Shown piece by piece: positions 1-12,109 of a DNA stretch of 64,000 nucleotides. The notes beneath the pieces were generated by a model, which worked only from the letters and a program-made list of their open reading frames with translations, was not told where the DNA came from and made no database searches. The DNA lies in NCBI GenBank assembly GCA_033398695.1, contig CM065804.1:34279001-34343000 (forward strand), in the 5' to 3' direction. This DNA is from Orobanche coerulescens. Lineage: Eukaryota; Streptophyta; Magnoliopsida; Lamiales; Orobanchaceae. The translations under genes and the position numbers were made by a program. The first letter of the stretch is position 1. The number at the start of each line of letters is the position of its first letter.

Positions 1-189
1 GAGGCAATCACAGTTCAAGAAGTGGAATTTCAATACGAGAAAACAAGAGAATCGAGTAAGGAAAACTTACGAGCACTGGATGTACTGAGATGCCGGCAGC
101 GGTGTGACAATGTGCAAAACAAAACACAACTAGACCCAAATAACCAACAAGCCTAGGTATCCATAACCTAGAGCTCCGATACCATTTTC
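1..189 (-). mobile_element. Element D: 5' leader with primer-binding site (runs off the left edge)
   Basis: This is the untranslated leader of an LTR retrotransposon read on the minus strand. The minus-strand sequence TGGTATCGGAGC (173-184) lies 5 bases from the LTR edge and matches the usual plant initiator-tRNA-Met primer-binding site (TGGTATCAGAGC) apart from one base. The remaining interior and the other LTR lie beyond the window. No protein domain is visible. The same primer type is used by elements B, C, E, H and J here. Confidence 0.75.
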
Positions 190-2387
190 TGTAACACCCC
201 CAAGATATTCGAGGTGTATAGCCGCCGTGGACCCCTACATGGGACCCACCAGCTAACACAATAAAACACCACTCGACTAACCATCTCGGTTAGCAAGGAA
301 ACAACTATTAACAACAAGAACATAAAACAACACGTCTGGTACAACCGCATAATAAACATCAACCGACAAATACAAAGAACTCCAACGAAGTCCAAACACA
401 ATCCGAAAAGAAAAGCCTAAGTACTCGCGAGTACAATCTATAAGTTTACAATTTGGAAAACATCCACATCAAAAGAGACAGTAGGAAATAACAAGACTCA
501 ATTGCACATGTCAACAACCTTGGCCAACATCCTCGTACCATCCCAGCGCCCGCTCGTCTGGCTGAACATAACCTGAAATCCATAACAAGAATTTCCCCGA
601 CAACGGGTCCCCAAAGGGGTTAGCAATTACGCTAGTACAAGTAATCAAGGCAAACCAATCGCTTACACATTTCATAGTACATGCGTCAATATCATTTTCT
701 AAAACCAAAACTAGACATGTCCTTTCCGGAAATAAACAGTCAAACAATTTGCCGTGGGAACAGGGCTATACCATTGATCCCGCTCCGTGATCCCTAAGGA
801 CCCTCCCGAGCTGGCCATATTATAAAACAAACCACGCACACGCATCGCCTTGGGAATGTGGCTATACCATTGATCCCGCTCCGTGATCCCTAAGGACCCT
901 CCCGAGTCAAGCTAGCGAAACAAACTCGTGAATCCGTGGCTATACCATCGATTCCTCCGTGATCCCGTCGGACCCTCCCGAGGTGAGCAATCACACACAA
1001 TATACATTACTATTTCACGTTAAGCATAAAGGTTTCCAAAAATACTTGCCTCGATTAAATAGATGATAACACGAACGGAACGGAAGAGTTGAACACGACC
1101 GCAAGGGACCGGCGGAAATGAACCTAACGATTTGAATAGCACAATCACAACCACTTCTAAACGATTATGGAAATGGAATACTCCCGGAAACCCGCCTACG
1201 ATTCATGTATATTCGTATACAAACAACAACGAGGGCGGACCACAACCGAACCCTCTCGATTCCGTAAAAATCACGAAATATACCATGAATCCGTAGGGAA
1301 CTAAGAATACCAACAAGAATAATCATATTCATCATGAATCCATCAATGAAACGGAAAGAATCGGACAAAACCCCAAAATCCCCAATTATCCAAAAAGGTA
1401 GGGTTTCAAGAGATATTACCTTGAGTGATTCAAGTATTACGATCCGTAGAACACGCGTTATATTGATTATCCGAGCCTCACAACCGAAAAGAAATGATGA
1501 AAATCGACCCCCGGATGAAGAACTCTCTCCCTCTATATCTCCTCTCTCGCGGCGCAGTGGAAAAATGGGAAAGAAATGAGCTTCACGCTCAAAACAACGC
1601 ATTTATAGTGTAACACCAGAACCTATCGGCCGGCCTATCGGCCGATAGGCCCAACCGATAGCCATACGAATGTAGGCGAGAGTCTATCGACCCCCTATCG
1701 GCCGAAAGGCTCCCGGAAGTGCTCGGCCAAAAGTCAAACGACCATAACTCTCTCGTCCGACTCAGATTGACTCACCGTTTGAACCATTGGAAAGCTAATT
1801 CGATGTTCTATAATATTGCAAGATTTATAATTTTTGGAGTTACCAAAAATTAATGGTGATCTAACAAAGACGAACTCATACTTAGAAAAGTCGTTTAGTA
1901 ATCAATTCAACAAAACGACACCGAAACCCGAACTCGAATACGAACCGAAGATACGGTTACGAAGTACTCACAAATACGAATCTAAGAGCTAGTAGGACAC
2001 ACACCCGACCACCCGAAGGCTCGAAATTGACAACGGAAAGTAATTACCCCAAACTTTGGGAAATTACGAAAATGGCCCAAATGCCCGAAAATCACCATAC
2101 GTCAACGAATAATCAAACCGAAGTTCACGACACGTCTAAAAAGTTAAACGGACTTGTGGGAAACTCAAACAATAGCTTTCGGACGAGATTCGCAAGAATC
2201 GAACTCAAGTGCGGAAAAGTCGCTAAAAAGCACAGAACTCAACAAAACAACACCGAAACGAACTCGGATGACAAAAAGTGCAGAATTAATCATTCTCAGA
2301 ATGACGAAACGGTCATGAGCGAGCCGTCAAAACGGACTCCGGCCGAAAAAAGAAATTCACCAAAAATCGAAAATTGCGGATATTACA
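190..2387 (-). repeat. Element D: 5' LTR (about 2.2 kb)
   Basis: On the minus strand the LTR starts TGTAATATCCGC (at 2387) and ends GGGTGTTACA (at 190), next to a primer-binding site. Its upstream third is related to the LTR of element J (60066 onward); the rest has diverged. A TATA box (minus TATAAAT, 1601-1607) is preceded on the element strand by CCTATCGGCC-type palindromes (about 1620-1720). A donor-like site AAG|GTAATAT starts at 1419; branch-point-like CTAAC at 619-623 and acceptor TTTCAG|GT ending at 573 complete a predicted 847-bp intron. Three tandem repeat units lie at about 750-982. The insertion interrupts the 3' LTR of element E: the sequence at 2388 corresponds to about position 8003 in the other E LTR. 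Open frames across this LTR are not considered genes. Confidence 0.85.
750..982 (-). repeat. Three-copy minisatellite in LTR D
   Basis: Three units of roughly 53-58 bp (about 751-808, 852-905, 930-982) share the core GGCTATACCATTGATCCC and end in ACCCTCCCGAG. They are separated by unrelated spacers of about 25-45 bp. Distantly similar triplets occur at the corresponding place of LTRs C, E, I and J. Confidence 0.85.
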
Positions 2388-5300
2388 CTGAACCCAAAAT
2401 TGGCCTTCGTGTGATTAGTATCATTCGTTTTTCATCATTCCTCGTACCGATCCTGTGTCTTGCTCCCGAAAACCTGCATGTACCTGGACACAATACAGAT
2501 ATCCACCCCCTGATTACTAGGGGGTTAGCAAAACTCCACTGTTTCGCTAGTGCAAGTATAAAGTGCAAATACGAGCCATACACAACACATTCCGAGAATA
2601 CAACGAAAGACTTCCCGAGATATGTTATTTGGTTAAAAATAGTTCAAGTCTTGAAACTAGAAACGAAACAAGTAAGCACTTTGAAAACACTTCCAAATCT
2701 CGGGAGTTTTGAAAACATTTGAAATAGAAAAGTTCTGAATTACTCGAAAGCCACTTAGGGTCACACCCCAAAGCTCATTTTTCCAAAAATGCAAATCCAT
2801 TAACAAGACACGGGTCCACGGCCCAACCATTTCGATCACAAAACACAGGGCCCACGACCCGGTCATCCACTGCGATTCACTTACAATGAAACATTACACA
2901 TAAAACTATATTCTTATGCCATACTAGCCAAACAATAACACACGATATATAATGTATCTCGACCCCGAGTGCAAAGCATTGTGATACTCCGGACATATCA
3001 CAATTAATCATCAAAACATCAACATCAACATCACAGAAACCACATTTGGTAACCCGTGGCCGTACCCATTAGTATCGGCCCCCAGAGGCCCCGTCGGACC
3101 GTCCCCAGGTGGGAAACCACTTCCGCGGCCGTACCCATTAGTATCGGCCCCCAGAGGTCCCGTCGAACCGTCCCCAGGTGGAAGAACATCAACACACGCA
3201 CCCAAGTCCACTTCCGTGGCCGTACCCATTAGTATCGGCCCCCAGAGGCCACATGCCATCCCCAGGTGGAAGAGTAACAACTCACATATTACAAAACCAC
3301 AACTCTCAAAGGTCAAACACACAAAATATATATAGTCGAGGTACCTTGCTAGAATGGCTATATTATCCAACACATACTCACGACCCAGAACTATATCAAT
3401 TCACAAGGGAGCACAAGATCTCAACAGCACCGAACGACACAAGCAATATCACACAAACTCACATATTCATCCATAACCACGTGACTCCAAGCACATAATT
3501 TGACAAGAGAATTACACTTTACATTTACCGATGCCATAATCATACATAATGATATCACACGAAAGTAAAGTGATCCTATACTCGACACTAGCACACATAT
3601 TCAACTAAGCATATTAATTCCCGACACACACGGGTCACCTTTACGAAAACCATGATGGTAAATATACCGATTCTTTTGAAAAATGGTTATAAATATTTAT
3701 TTAGCACATATAGACACTTAGCAACCATTATATCCACAAAACATGTAATGTATGGGCAAGATACTTGACTCGAATAACCACAACGCTGAGAATCGGCCGA
3801 AGTAGGTTGGCACGAACCGACTACGAACTCGCCGACTCCACCGAACGACAATCCACAACAATGAACTACGAACGAAAACAATAACAATGAAAATGAATTC
3901 CAAAGTACGACCCAAAGCCGCTGAATTCAAAGAACAAATGACGAAGGTTCAAGGATTTCCCCCAAAACGGCCAAGAACACGATTCGTCCCGTCAAATCAC
4001 GAAAATGGAATTCCAAGTTGAAATATGGATATACAATCCATAGAATATGTTTAACAACATCATTTAACCATAATCGATCCATCGAAAATGGATGAAAAAC
4101 GAGATCGAGGACAAATCCCCCAAAAAGTCAATTCGAAGGAAATCAAGAAATATACTTCGATTCGACGAAGAACAATGGATTAAATGATGTTAAACACAAG
4201 AATACTACCAAGATTAATCATACCCATCGTGTATTAATCAACAACACGGAACGAATCGGACAAAAACGCAAAAACCCCAAATTTTCCATAAATAGGGCTC
4301 TAGGAAATCTCACCTTGATTCGCTGGATCAAAGGAGGTTATGGAGGGATTAATCGATGATATGAACTCCCAATCTTCGTGGATTAGTTGCTTGACAACAT
4401 GTCTCCTGGATAGCCAAGTCTCCAGCCGCGGAGAGGAAAAGATGGAAATGAAAAACGGGTGAAAATATGGCTACTCTGTCATATTTATACAGGCACGGCC
4501 TAGCGTGCGCTACACCTTCCGGACTAGCGCGCGCTAACGGGCAGCCTCGGCCGATAACCCTCGGCCGGGGCCCGCAAGGCCTCAGATCAAGACTTCAATC
4601 TGCCGGCCGGATCTCGCCGCCCGATCAAGGAGAAGGCTGCGGACGCTTAGCGTGCGCAGCTAACTCCCGTAACCCTCTGATCGAATCGCCTGCCAGGTAA
4701 CGTACGCTAGCCGGCCGACAGCGTGCGCTACGCCTGCCGACTAGCGCGCGCTACCTGCCGATCCTTCCCGAGTCCAGAACCCCAGAAACCCCACTGTCCG
4801 GTCCGATAGTGTGCGTTGGTCGACCAAGCTAGCATGCGCTATACCTGCCGGTTAGCGCGCGCAGCCTTCCGGCCGTAGCGTGCGCTACGCCGGTTCCTGC
4901 CGCACCTGTCCGGCCAGTGCCCGCAATCGTCCGGCCAGTCCCGCAACCGTCCGGCCAGTACCCGACCACTAGGGCTCGACGACCCGATTTCCGAAAACAT
5001 ACGGAACGAACACGACGAAAAGTTCGCGGACAACATCAACGACCCGTAATGAAAACATAATACCATAATTAGTCATACGCGACCAAGAAACGGGTCGAGA
5101 TAGCAATTACAGATACGGATACCCGTAACTTTCAAGAAATTACAAAATGGCCCAAAACGCCCGGAAATCACGATACGTGATCGAATAACCAAACCGAAGT
5201 TCACAACACGTCTAACGAAGTTAAACGGACTTACAGGAAACTCGAAACAGCAATTTCGAACGAGATTCGCAAGAATCGAACTCAAGTGCGGAAAAGTCGC

Positions 5301-5463
5301 TAAAAAGCACGGAACTCAACAAAACGACACCGAAACGAACTCAGATGTCAAAAAGTGCAGAATTAATCATTCTCAGAATGACGAAACGGTCACGAGCGAG
5401 TCGTCAAAACGGAGTTCCGCTGAAAAAACAAATTACCGGAAATCGAAAATTGCGGATATTACA
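2388..5463 (-). repeat. Element E: 3' LTR (incomplete in window)
   Basis: This stretch is nearly identical to 8003-11079, so it is the second LTR of the same element. The first roughly 263 bp of the plus-strand order are absent because element D interrupts it. The inner edge (GCGGATATTACA at 5463) is followed by a pyrimidine-rich stretch that reads as a polypurine tract on the minus strand, so this copy is the 3' LTR of a minus-strand element. It carries a TATA box (minus, 4482-4489), an array of TAGCGTGCGCTA-like palindromes (about 4497-4960), a donor-like site at 4313 and acceptor-like sites at 2474-2484. It otherwise appears non-coding. Confidence 0.85.
3053..3275 (-). repeat. Three-copy minisatellite in the 3' LTR of E
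   Basis: Three units of about 60 bp share GGCCGTACCCATTAGTATCG and the GGCCCCCAGAGG segment. The third copy is separated by a short insert. The same triplet recurs at 8671-8890 in the partner LTR. Confidence 0.9.
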
Positions 5464-7739
5464 TTCTACCCTCCTTAAAAGAAGTTTCGTCCCGAAACTT
5501 AAAACAAGTAGGGAGAAGAAATATTCCGCCAGTAAAAACTCAACGAGATACACAAGAATGCGTAACTAACGCCCAACGGCGAAATGTTACAAACAACGCA
5601 AAGGAATATACGGCGTGAAAACACGCTCCACGACGACCAACACAACGTCGCCGTTAGGGATATAATAAAACCAAAAAATGACAAATCAAGTCAATTATCC
5701 AAACAATCGCAAAACACAACGAACAAAATCAATACGATTGACCAACCTAACGGTACATTGATCAAAACGCGAGCCAATTGCTGAACAAATACGGAATTCC
5801 ACCGCCCAAGGGTTGGAAGATCGAAAACGAGACTAATTTCCCGAACTTAAGGGAATTACGAAGGAGCCTGAACGCTCAACAATCACGAAACGAGAACAAA
5901 AACCGAACAAACAAACGATCGAGACAACAAAAACCGAACAATCATGTCCGAAACACGAAGGATAATAAAATTCAAACAACAACTCCCAGGATGATCCAGT
6001 GAGAACTACAAGACATGCATTCCCATAAGATCCACAGGAAAGGGAATAGCGACTGAAAAGTCACAACGACAAATGAGTTATTCCGAAACAATACCACACT
6101 CGTTCGATCAACAAAAGCAAGGGACAGGGCAAGCTCAGAAAATGTTAACGAGCATAAACGAGTCGATAGAGTCGAAAATACAGAAGTTCAAAATCCGATC
6201 CACTTCAAATAAAGAACTAATAGAACCAAAAGATGTTTCTCCTGAACAAGGTTCACAAGAATCGAACCGAACTCGAAAAAGTCACAGCGATAACCAGATC
6301 GACTCAAAACAAGATCACAGCTCGTTCGGACGATGAAACTGAAATACCGAACAAGTTCATAAAGTATCAACAAACATGAGTGAATCGATAGACTGGAGAA
6401 AGAGAAAATACCGAAGTCAAAACAGTACGGGCATTACCTCCGACCTCGTCCACAAAATTCACAAAAACAGGAGCAAGGTAACAAGGCATTAAAAACCGAC
6501 ACATAACGGAACGATCACCGATGCACACGGTCATACCAAACCAAGATCTAACAGCTCGCACATGCGCGATAACGCAGAAATCACCACGAGATGGCAACAT
6601 TCAATACCAACGTCCCACCTCTCACAGAGGGCTAACACAACAAATGTGTGGAAAACAACTCAACGCTCACGCCGCCAACTCGATCATACTCGGGAGCAAA
6701 CATCAAAATGACAATACGAACATTATACATACATACCCAGCCCTCAAACGGGAATGGATAGGTTTTAAAAACGAAAACCTCATTTTGAAAATAATTTAGA
6801 AGAACACCGGTTGATCTTGAGTATCACCTTTCAAAAAGTACAAACGTGAAACATCGTTATCGAGACATTGGAGAACCATTTCGCATTTGATAAAAATGAG
6901 GACACTTTCTCTTAGTGAAAACTTTCAGAATATTCGACCCTCGGGTCTAAATAAAAGTGTTTCTAAAACATTGAAAATATCTCAAAGCATTTTGGTCCTC
7001 GAAGTAGAATTTTTTTGAAATATATTGTAGCACCTAGGATGTACCACAAGAAAATAACTCATTTGAAAAGTATGTCTCGAAATTTATTTTTCTAAGATAC
7101 TCAAGGTTTTCAAAAATCCAATAGGCGTAATGCCCAAAACTCACACATATCGACGTTCACTAAAACAACTCCTAGTACACGCATCAAAACGTTTAAAATC
7201 AAGACAATACATGTCTTTAAACGAAATAAACGATAAAATACCACAATCGAAGACCGCCTAGATTCGTAACAAAACCACTGACCCCATTTGAGGCCTCTAA
7301 GGACCCTCCCGCCCTGGCTAGTGAACAAGTCGAACGCCTATAAGCACAAAGCTTCCACAATAGAACTTGTAAAACGTGCAAATCGATTCGAAAATCATCA
7401 GCAACGGACAAAAACAACAATAAAAAGACATCACAAGCGATGACACTCCTCGTATAAATCAAATACGAGAGTCGACTAAATACATATCGTGAAATCAAAA
7501 TCCACATAAGGATTCCATCACTTAACAAATAATCATAAAAATAGCTCGAGGCACAACACAAAGAAGGGAGACTTACTTCCACAGGTCGCATGAAGATGAT
7601 GATCGCCCCACGATACTAATCACGACCAACAAACTCAAACGACGCGTCGCGACACGACTCAGTCAGATAAAATCCGACGAAACAACACGACTTGACCCGA
7701 CAGCCTAGGTTTCCTCAACCTAAGCTCTGATACCATTTA
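5464..7739 (-). mobile_element. Element E: non-coding interior (LARD-like)
   Basis: The interior of 2.3 kb lies between a polypurine tract (minus GGAGGGTAGAA, beside 5463) and a Met-tRNA primer-binding site (minus TGGTATCAGAGC, 7724-7735). I find no gag, protease, reverse transcriptase, RNase H or integrase motif on either strand, and all open frames are short. Beside the tract is a perfect hairpin (AAGTTTCG/CGAAACTT, about 5481-5500) that is also present in the coding Tekay elements B and C. Related interiors occur in elements H (50297-51232 and 58502-60024) and J (63088-64000). This fits a LARD, a non-autonomous retrotransposon that would depend on proteins of a Tekay element; that dependence is inferred. 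Confidence 0.75.
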
Positions 7740-10700
7740 TGTAATACCCCAGAATCTAACCGGGAATATTACACGCCGCAGACCCTCTCCGTGAGGATCC
7801 GCCAGGCTAAACATCGAAACAACATAATACATCACATGTCGACACGGCAAAATCACGAACCATTAGACCGATTTGGTCTTTTGTCACTGTCTTAAAAATC
7901 AAAAATACATAACTCTATCCGCACTGCACCACGCAAGGGTAAAATACTTCATAACATAGACAATATGACAGCGAAAAAGACAATACAATGGACTCCGACT
8001 AACTGAACCCAAAATTGGCCTTCGTGTGATTAGTATCATTTGTTTTTCATCATTCCTCGTACCGATCCTGTGTCTTGCTCCCGAAAACCTGCATGTACCT
8101 GGACACAATACAGATATCCACCCCCCGATTACTCGGGGGTTAGCAAAACTCCACTGTTTCGCTAGTGCAAGTATAAAGTGCAAATAAGAGCCATACACAA
8201 CACATTCCGAGAATACAACGGAAGACTTCCCGAGATATGTTATTTGGTTAAAAATAGTTCAAGTCTTGAAACTAGAAACGAAACAAGTAAGCACTTTGAA
8301 AACACTTCCAAATCTCGGGAGTTTTGAAAACATTTGAAATAGAAAAGTTCTGAATTCCTCGAAAGCCACTTAGGGTCACAGCCCCAAAGTTCATTTTTCC
8401 AAAAATGCAAATCCATTAACAAGACACGGGGTCCACGGCCCAACCATTTCGATCACAAAACACAGGGCCCACGACCCGATCATCCACTGCGATTCACTTA
8501 CAAAAACACTTTACACATAACACATTATTCTCATGCCATTCTAGCCAAACACCAAGACCTGATATATAATGTATCTCGACCCCGAGTGCAAAGCATTGTG
8601 ATACTCCGGACATATCACAATTAATCATCAAAACATCAACATCAACATCACAGAAACCACACTTGGTAACCCGTGGCCGTACCCATTAGTATCGGCCCCC
8701 AGAGGCCCCGTCGGACCGTCCCCAGGAGGGAAACCACTTCCGCGGCCGTACCCATTAGTATCGGCCCCCAGAGGTCCCGTCGAAGCGTCCCCAGGTGGAA
8801 GAACATCAACACACGCACCCAAGTCCACTTCTGTGGCCGTACCCATTAGTATCGGCCCCCAGAGGCCACATGTCATCCCCAGGTGGAAGAGTAACAACTC
8901 ACATATTACAAAACCACAACTCTCAAAGGTCAAACACACAAAATATATATAGTCGAGGTACCTTACTAGAATGGCTATATTATCCAACACGTACTCACGA
9001 CCCAGAACTATATCAATTCACAAGGGAGCACAAGATCTCAACAGCACCGAACGACACAACCAATATCACACAAACTCACATATTCATCCATAACCACGTG
9101 ACTCCAAGCACATAATTTGACAAGAGAATTACACTTTACATTTACCGATGCCATAATCATACATAATGATATCACACGAAAGTAAGGTGATCCTATACTC
9201 GACACTAGCACACATATTCAACTAAGCATATTAATTCCCGACACACACGGGTCACCTTTACGAAAACCATGATGGTAAATATACCGATTCTTTTGAAAAA
9301 TGGTTATAAATATTTATTTAGCACATATCGACACTTAACAACCATTATATCCACAAAACACGTAATGTATGGGCAAGATACTTGCCTCGAATAACCACAA
9401 CGCGGAGAATCAGCCGAAGTAGGTTGGCACGAACCCACTACGAACTCGCCGACTCCACCGAACGACAATCCACAACAATGAACTACGAACGAAAACAATA
9501 ACAATGAAAATGAATTCCAAAGTACGACCCAAAGCCGCTGAATTCAAAGAACAAATGACGAAGGTTCAAGGATTTCCCCCAAAACGGCCAAGAACACGAT
9601 TCGTCCCGTCAAATCACGAAAATGGAATTCCAAGTTGAAATATGGATATACAATCCATAGAATATGTTTAACAACATCATTTAACCATAATCGATCCATC
9701 GAAAATGGATGAAAAACGAGATCGAGGACAAATCCCCCAAAAAGTCAATTCGAAGGAAATCAAGAAATATACTTCGATTCGACGAAGAACAATGGATTAA
9801 ATGATGTTAAACACAAGAATACTACCAATATTAATCATACCCATCGTGTATTAATCAACAACACGGAACGAATCGGACAAAAACGCAAAAACCCCAAATT
9901 TTTCCAAAATAGGGTTCTAGGAAATCTCACCTTGATTCGCTGGATCAAAGGAGGTTATGGAGGGATTAATCGATGATATGAACTCCCAATCTTCGTGGAT
10001 TAGTTGCTTGACAACATGTCTCCTGGATCGCCAAGTCTCCAGCCGCGGAGAGGAAAAGATGGAAATGAAAAACGGGTGAAAATATGGCTACTCTGTCATA
10101 TTTATACAGGCACGGCCTAGCGTGCGCTACACCTTCCGGACTAGCGCGCTAACGGGCAGCCTCGGCCGATAACCCTCGGCCGGGGCCCGCAAGGCCTCTA
10201 TCAAGACTCAATCGCCGGCGGATCCGCCGCTGACCGCAATAGCGCTCTGCGGACGCTAGCGTGCGCTTAGCCGATCTGCCCGTAACCCTCGGATCGACCG
10301 CTGCCGCTGTAACGACGCTAGCCGGCCCGGCGGCGCTACGCCGCTGCCGACTAGCGCTACGCTCGGCGTAGCGTGCGCGCTGCCGATCCTTCCCGAGTCC
10401 GTAACCCGAAACCCCACTGTCCGGTCGATAGCATGCGTTGGTCGACCAAGCTAGCGTGCGCTATACTGCCTGCCGTTAGCGCGCGACCTTCCGGCCGTGG
10501 CGTGCGCTCGCCGGTTCTGCCGCACTGTCCGTGCGGTGCCCGCAATCGTCCGGCCGATCCCAAACGTCCGGCCAAGATGCACCACTATGGCTCGACGACC
10601 CGATTTCCGAAAACGTACGGAACGAACATGACGAAAAGTTCGCGGACAACATCAACGACCCAGAATGAAAACATAATACTATAATTAGTCATACGCGACC

Positions 10701-11079
10701 AAGAAACGGGTCGAGACAGCAATTACAGATACGGATACCCGTAACTTTCAAGAAATTATAAAATGGCCCAAAACGCCCGGAAATCACGATACGTGATCGA
10801 ATAACCAAACCGAAGTTCACAACACGTCTAACGAAGTTAAACGGACTTACAGGAAACTCGAAACAGCAGTTTTGAACGAGATTCGCAAGAATCGAACTCA
10901 AGTGCGGAAAAGTCGCTAAAAAGCACGGAACTCAACAAAACGACACCGAAAAGAACTCGGATGTCAAAAAGTGTAGAATTAATCATTCTCAGAATGACGA
11001 AACGGTCACGAGCGAGTCGTCAAAACGGACTTCCGCTGAAAAAAGAAATTACCGGAAATCGAAAATTGCGGATATTACA
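7740..11079 (-). repeat. Element E: 5' LTR (3.34 kb)
   Basis: The LTR is complete. On the minus strand it starts TGTAATATCCGC at 11079 and ends GGGGTATTACA at 7740, beside the primer-binding site. Its features in minus-strand order are: an array of CG-containing palindromes (about 10110-10575), a TATA box (10099-10106), a donor-like site AAG|GTGAGAT starting at 9930, a three-copy minisatellite (8671-8890), branch point CTAAC (8139-8143), a GC hairpin (about 8119-8140) and acceptor candidates at 8099 and 8089. It matches 2388-5463 closely except in the palindrome array, where many small indels separate the copies. The right flank (11080 on) is a piece of a B-type LTR, so E was inserted into that. 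Confidence 0.88.
8671..8890 (-). repeat. Three-copy minisatellite in the 5' LTR of E
   Basis: Same triplet as at 3053-3275, with only a few base differences. Confidence 0.9.
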
Positions 11080-11471
11080 TTACGTACGTAACCAATATTA
11101 TTTGCGTACGCTACATCTTATCCTTAGCGTACGTTAATACCCGTTGACTTAAAAAGGTGTCCAGGTTCATCCTCGGGAATCTTATCCGGACCCATGTCCG
11201 GCTGGTGCATGTGACAGCCGCCCAGCTCAATTATTGGCTGGTTAACGCACGCTATGCTACATTCGTAGCATACGCTAACTCAAACTGATAACGTACGTTA
11301 GGCTTCCTAGTTAACGTATGTTATCACGTATTTGCATGGGAAAATTTACATGTTGCCATACTCGTGTACAAGGATATAAATACGAGAAATATCATACTTC
11401 GATTATCGATACTACAATGATACAGGGTTCAAATACAGATGAAATACTCAATAATAAATCAGGATATTTCA
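11080..11471 (-). repeat. Truncated B-type (Tekay) LTR, first ~390 bp
   Basis: The reverse complement of this stretch matches the start of the 3' LTR of element B (36195 to about 36590), including the AACGTACGTT-type palindromes and the cytosine-rich CCGCCCAGCTC segment. The LTR start lies at 11471 (minus TGAAATATCC, from TGTAATATCC by one change). The flank at 11472-11476 is ATATA. The reverse complement of the flank beyond the 3' LTR of B (38597-38601) is also ATATA, as expected if both were ends of one insertion. The left edge at 11080 is where element E inserted. Confidence 0.8.
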
Positions 11472-11834
11472 ATATATATGAAAGCAAACACATATAGGAA
11501 TCACAAGTTTTATCTACCATTTTTATTAATATTTCAATTTGACCTCAAAATGAATTAATAGAACCTTAGTATTATTTTCATTTTCAAACTAAATTCAAAT
11601 TCTTATATGAAAATTGACCAATCATTTCCGTTTCGATATCTATTTATATTATATCTCTATATAATTCCAATTACAAATTTAAGTAATTGAATTGAATTCA
11701 TAAAAGTACATAGTTCATAACGAAATTATGATTATATTTTTGTATATACCTCATTAAAATTCCACATTAAAATTAATGGCATTATTAATGATTTATAAAA
11801 TCCATATCCGTAAAAAAGGAAGGGGAATTTTTCT
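11472..11834 (+). other. Plastid-derived spacer upstream of rps15 (probable ycf1-rps15 spacer)
   Basis: AT-rich DNA directly upstream of the rps15 copy. In plastid genomes ycf1 ends a few hundred bases upstream of rps15 on the same strand. This stretch (about 360 bp), together with the roughly 100 bp beyond the ycf1 end at 38602-38705, would make a spacer of normal size. The identity of the spacer itself is inferred from position. Confidence 0.55.
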
Positions 11835-12109
11835 ATGATAAAAGATTCATTTATTTCGGTTATTTCTCAACAAGAAAAGGAAAAAAAATCGAGGGTCTGT
11901 TGAATTTCAAATATCCAGTTTCACTACTAAGATAAATAAACTTACTTTACATTTGGAATTACACAAAAAATATTTTTCCATCTCAGATAGGTTTGTGCAA
12001 AATTTTGGTAAAACGTCAACGATTGCTGACCTATTTATCAAAAATAAATAAAAAATACTATAAAGAATTACTAAATGAGTTGGATATTAGAGAGATAAAA
12101 ACTCGTTAA
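11835..12109 (+). pseudogene. rps15: Plastid rps15 pseudogene (nuclear plastid DNA)
   Basis: Translation from the ATG at 11835 begins [13 protein letters not shown], the typical start of plastid ribosomal protein S15 (a 30S subunit protein of about 90 residues). The frame then breaks at about 11900 with a stop. Later segments in other frames match further conserved parts of S15 (for example NQLLTYLSK-like and [10 protein letters not shown]), and the stop lies at 12107-12109. The length is normal but small indels and stops make it non-functional. It lies in nuclear repeats rather than beside ndhH, so it is read as a nuclear insertion of plastid DNA. The matching ycf1 end is found at 38705-40388. 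Confidence 0.85.

Noticed and set aside
1165..1602. A 145-codon minus-strand frame in LTR D
   Set aside because: It lies across the predicted LTR promoter and first exon and has no domain; its homolog in LTR J is not preserved as a frame.
2027..2722. A 231-codon plus-strand open frame
   Set aside because: It crosses the junction between LTR D and LTR E at 2387, is antisense to both and shows no domain; it is a chance frame in repeats.
3053..3275. CRISPR-like spaced repeats
   Set aside because: Only three ~60-bp units, nearly contiguous, inside LTRs of a plant genome; they are minisatellites.
7217..7591. A 124-codon minus-strand frame in the interior of E as a possible gag
   Set aside because: It lacks capsid or zinc-knuckle motifs, and the related interiors of H and J do not keep it open.
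11835..12109. A working rps15 gene
   Set aside because: Early stop and frameshifts, nuclear repeat context and absence of plastid neighbours other than spacer show a pseudogene.
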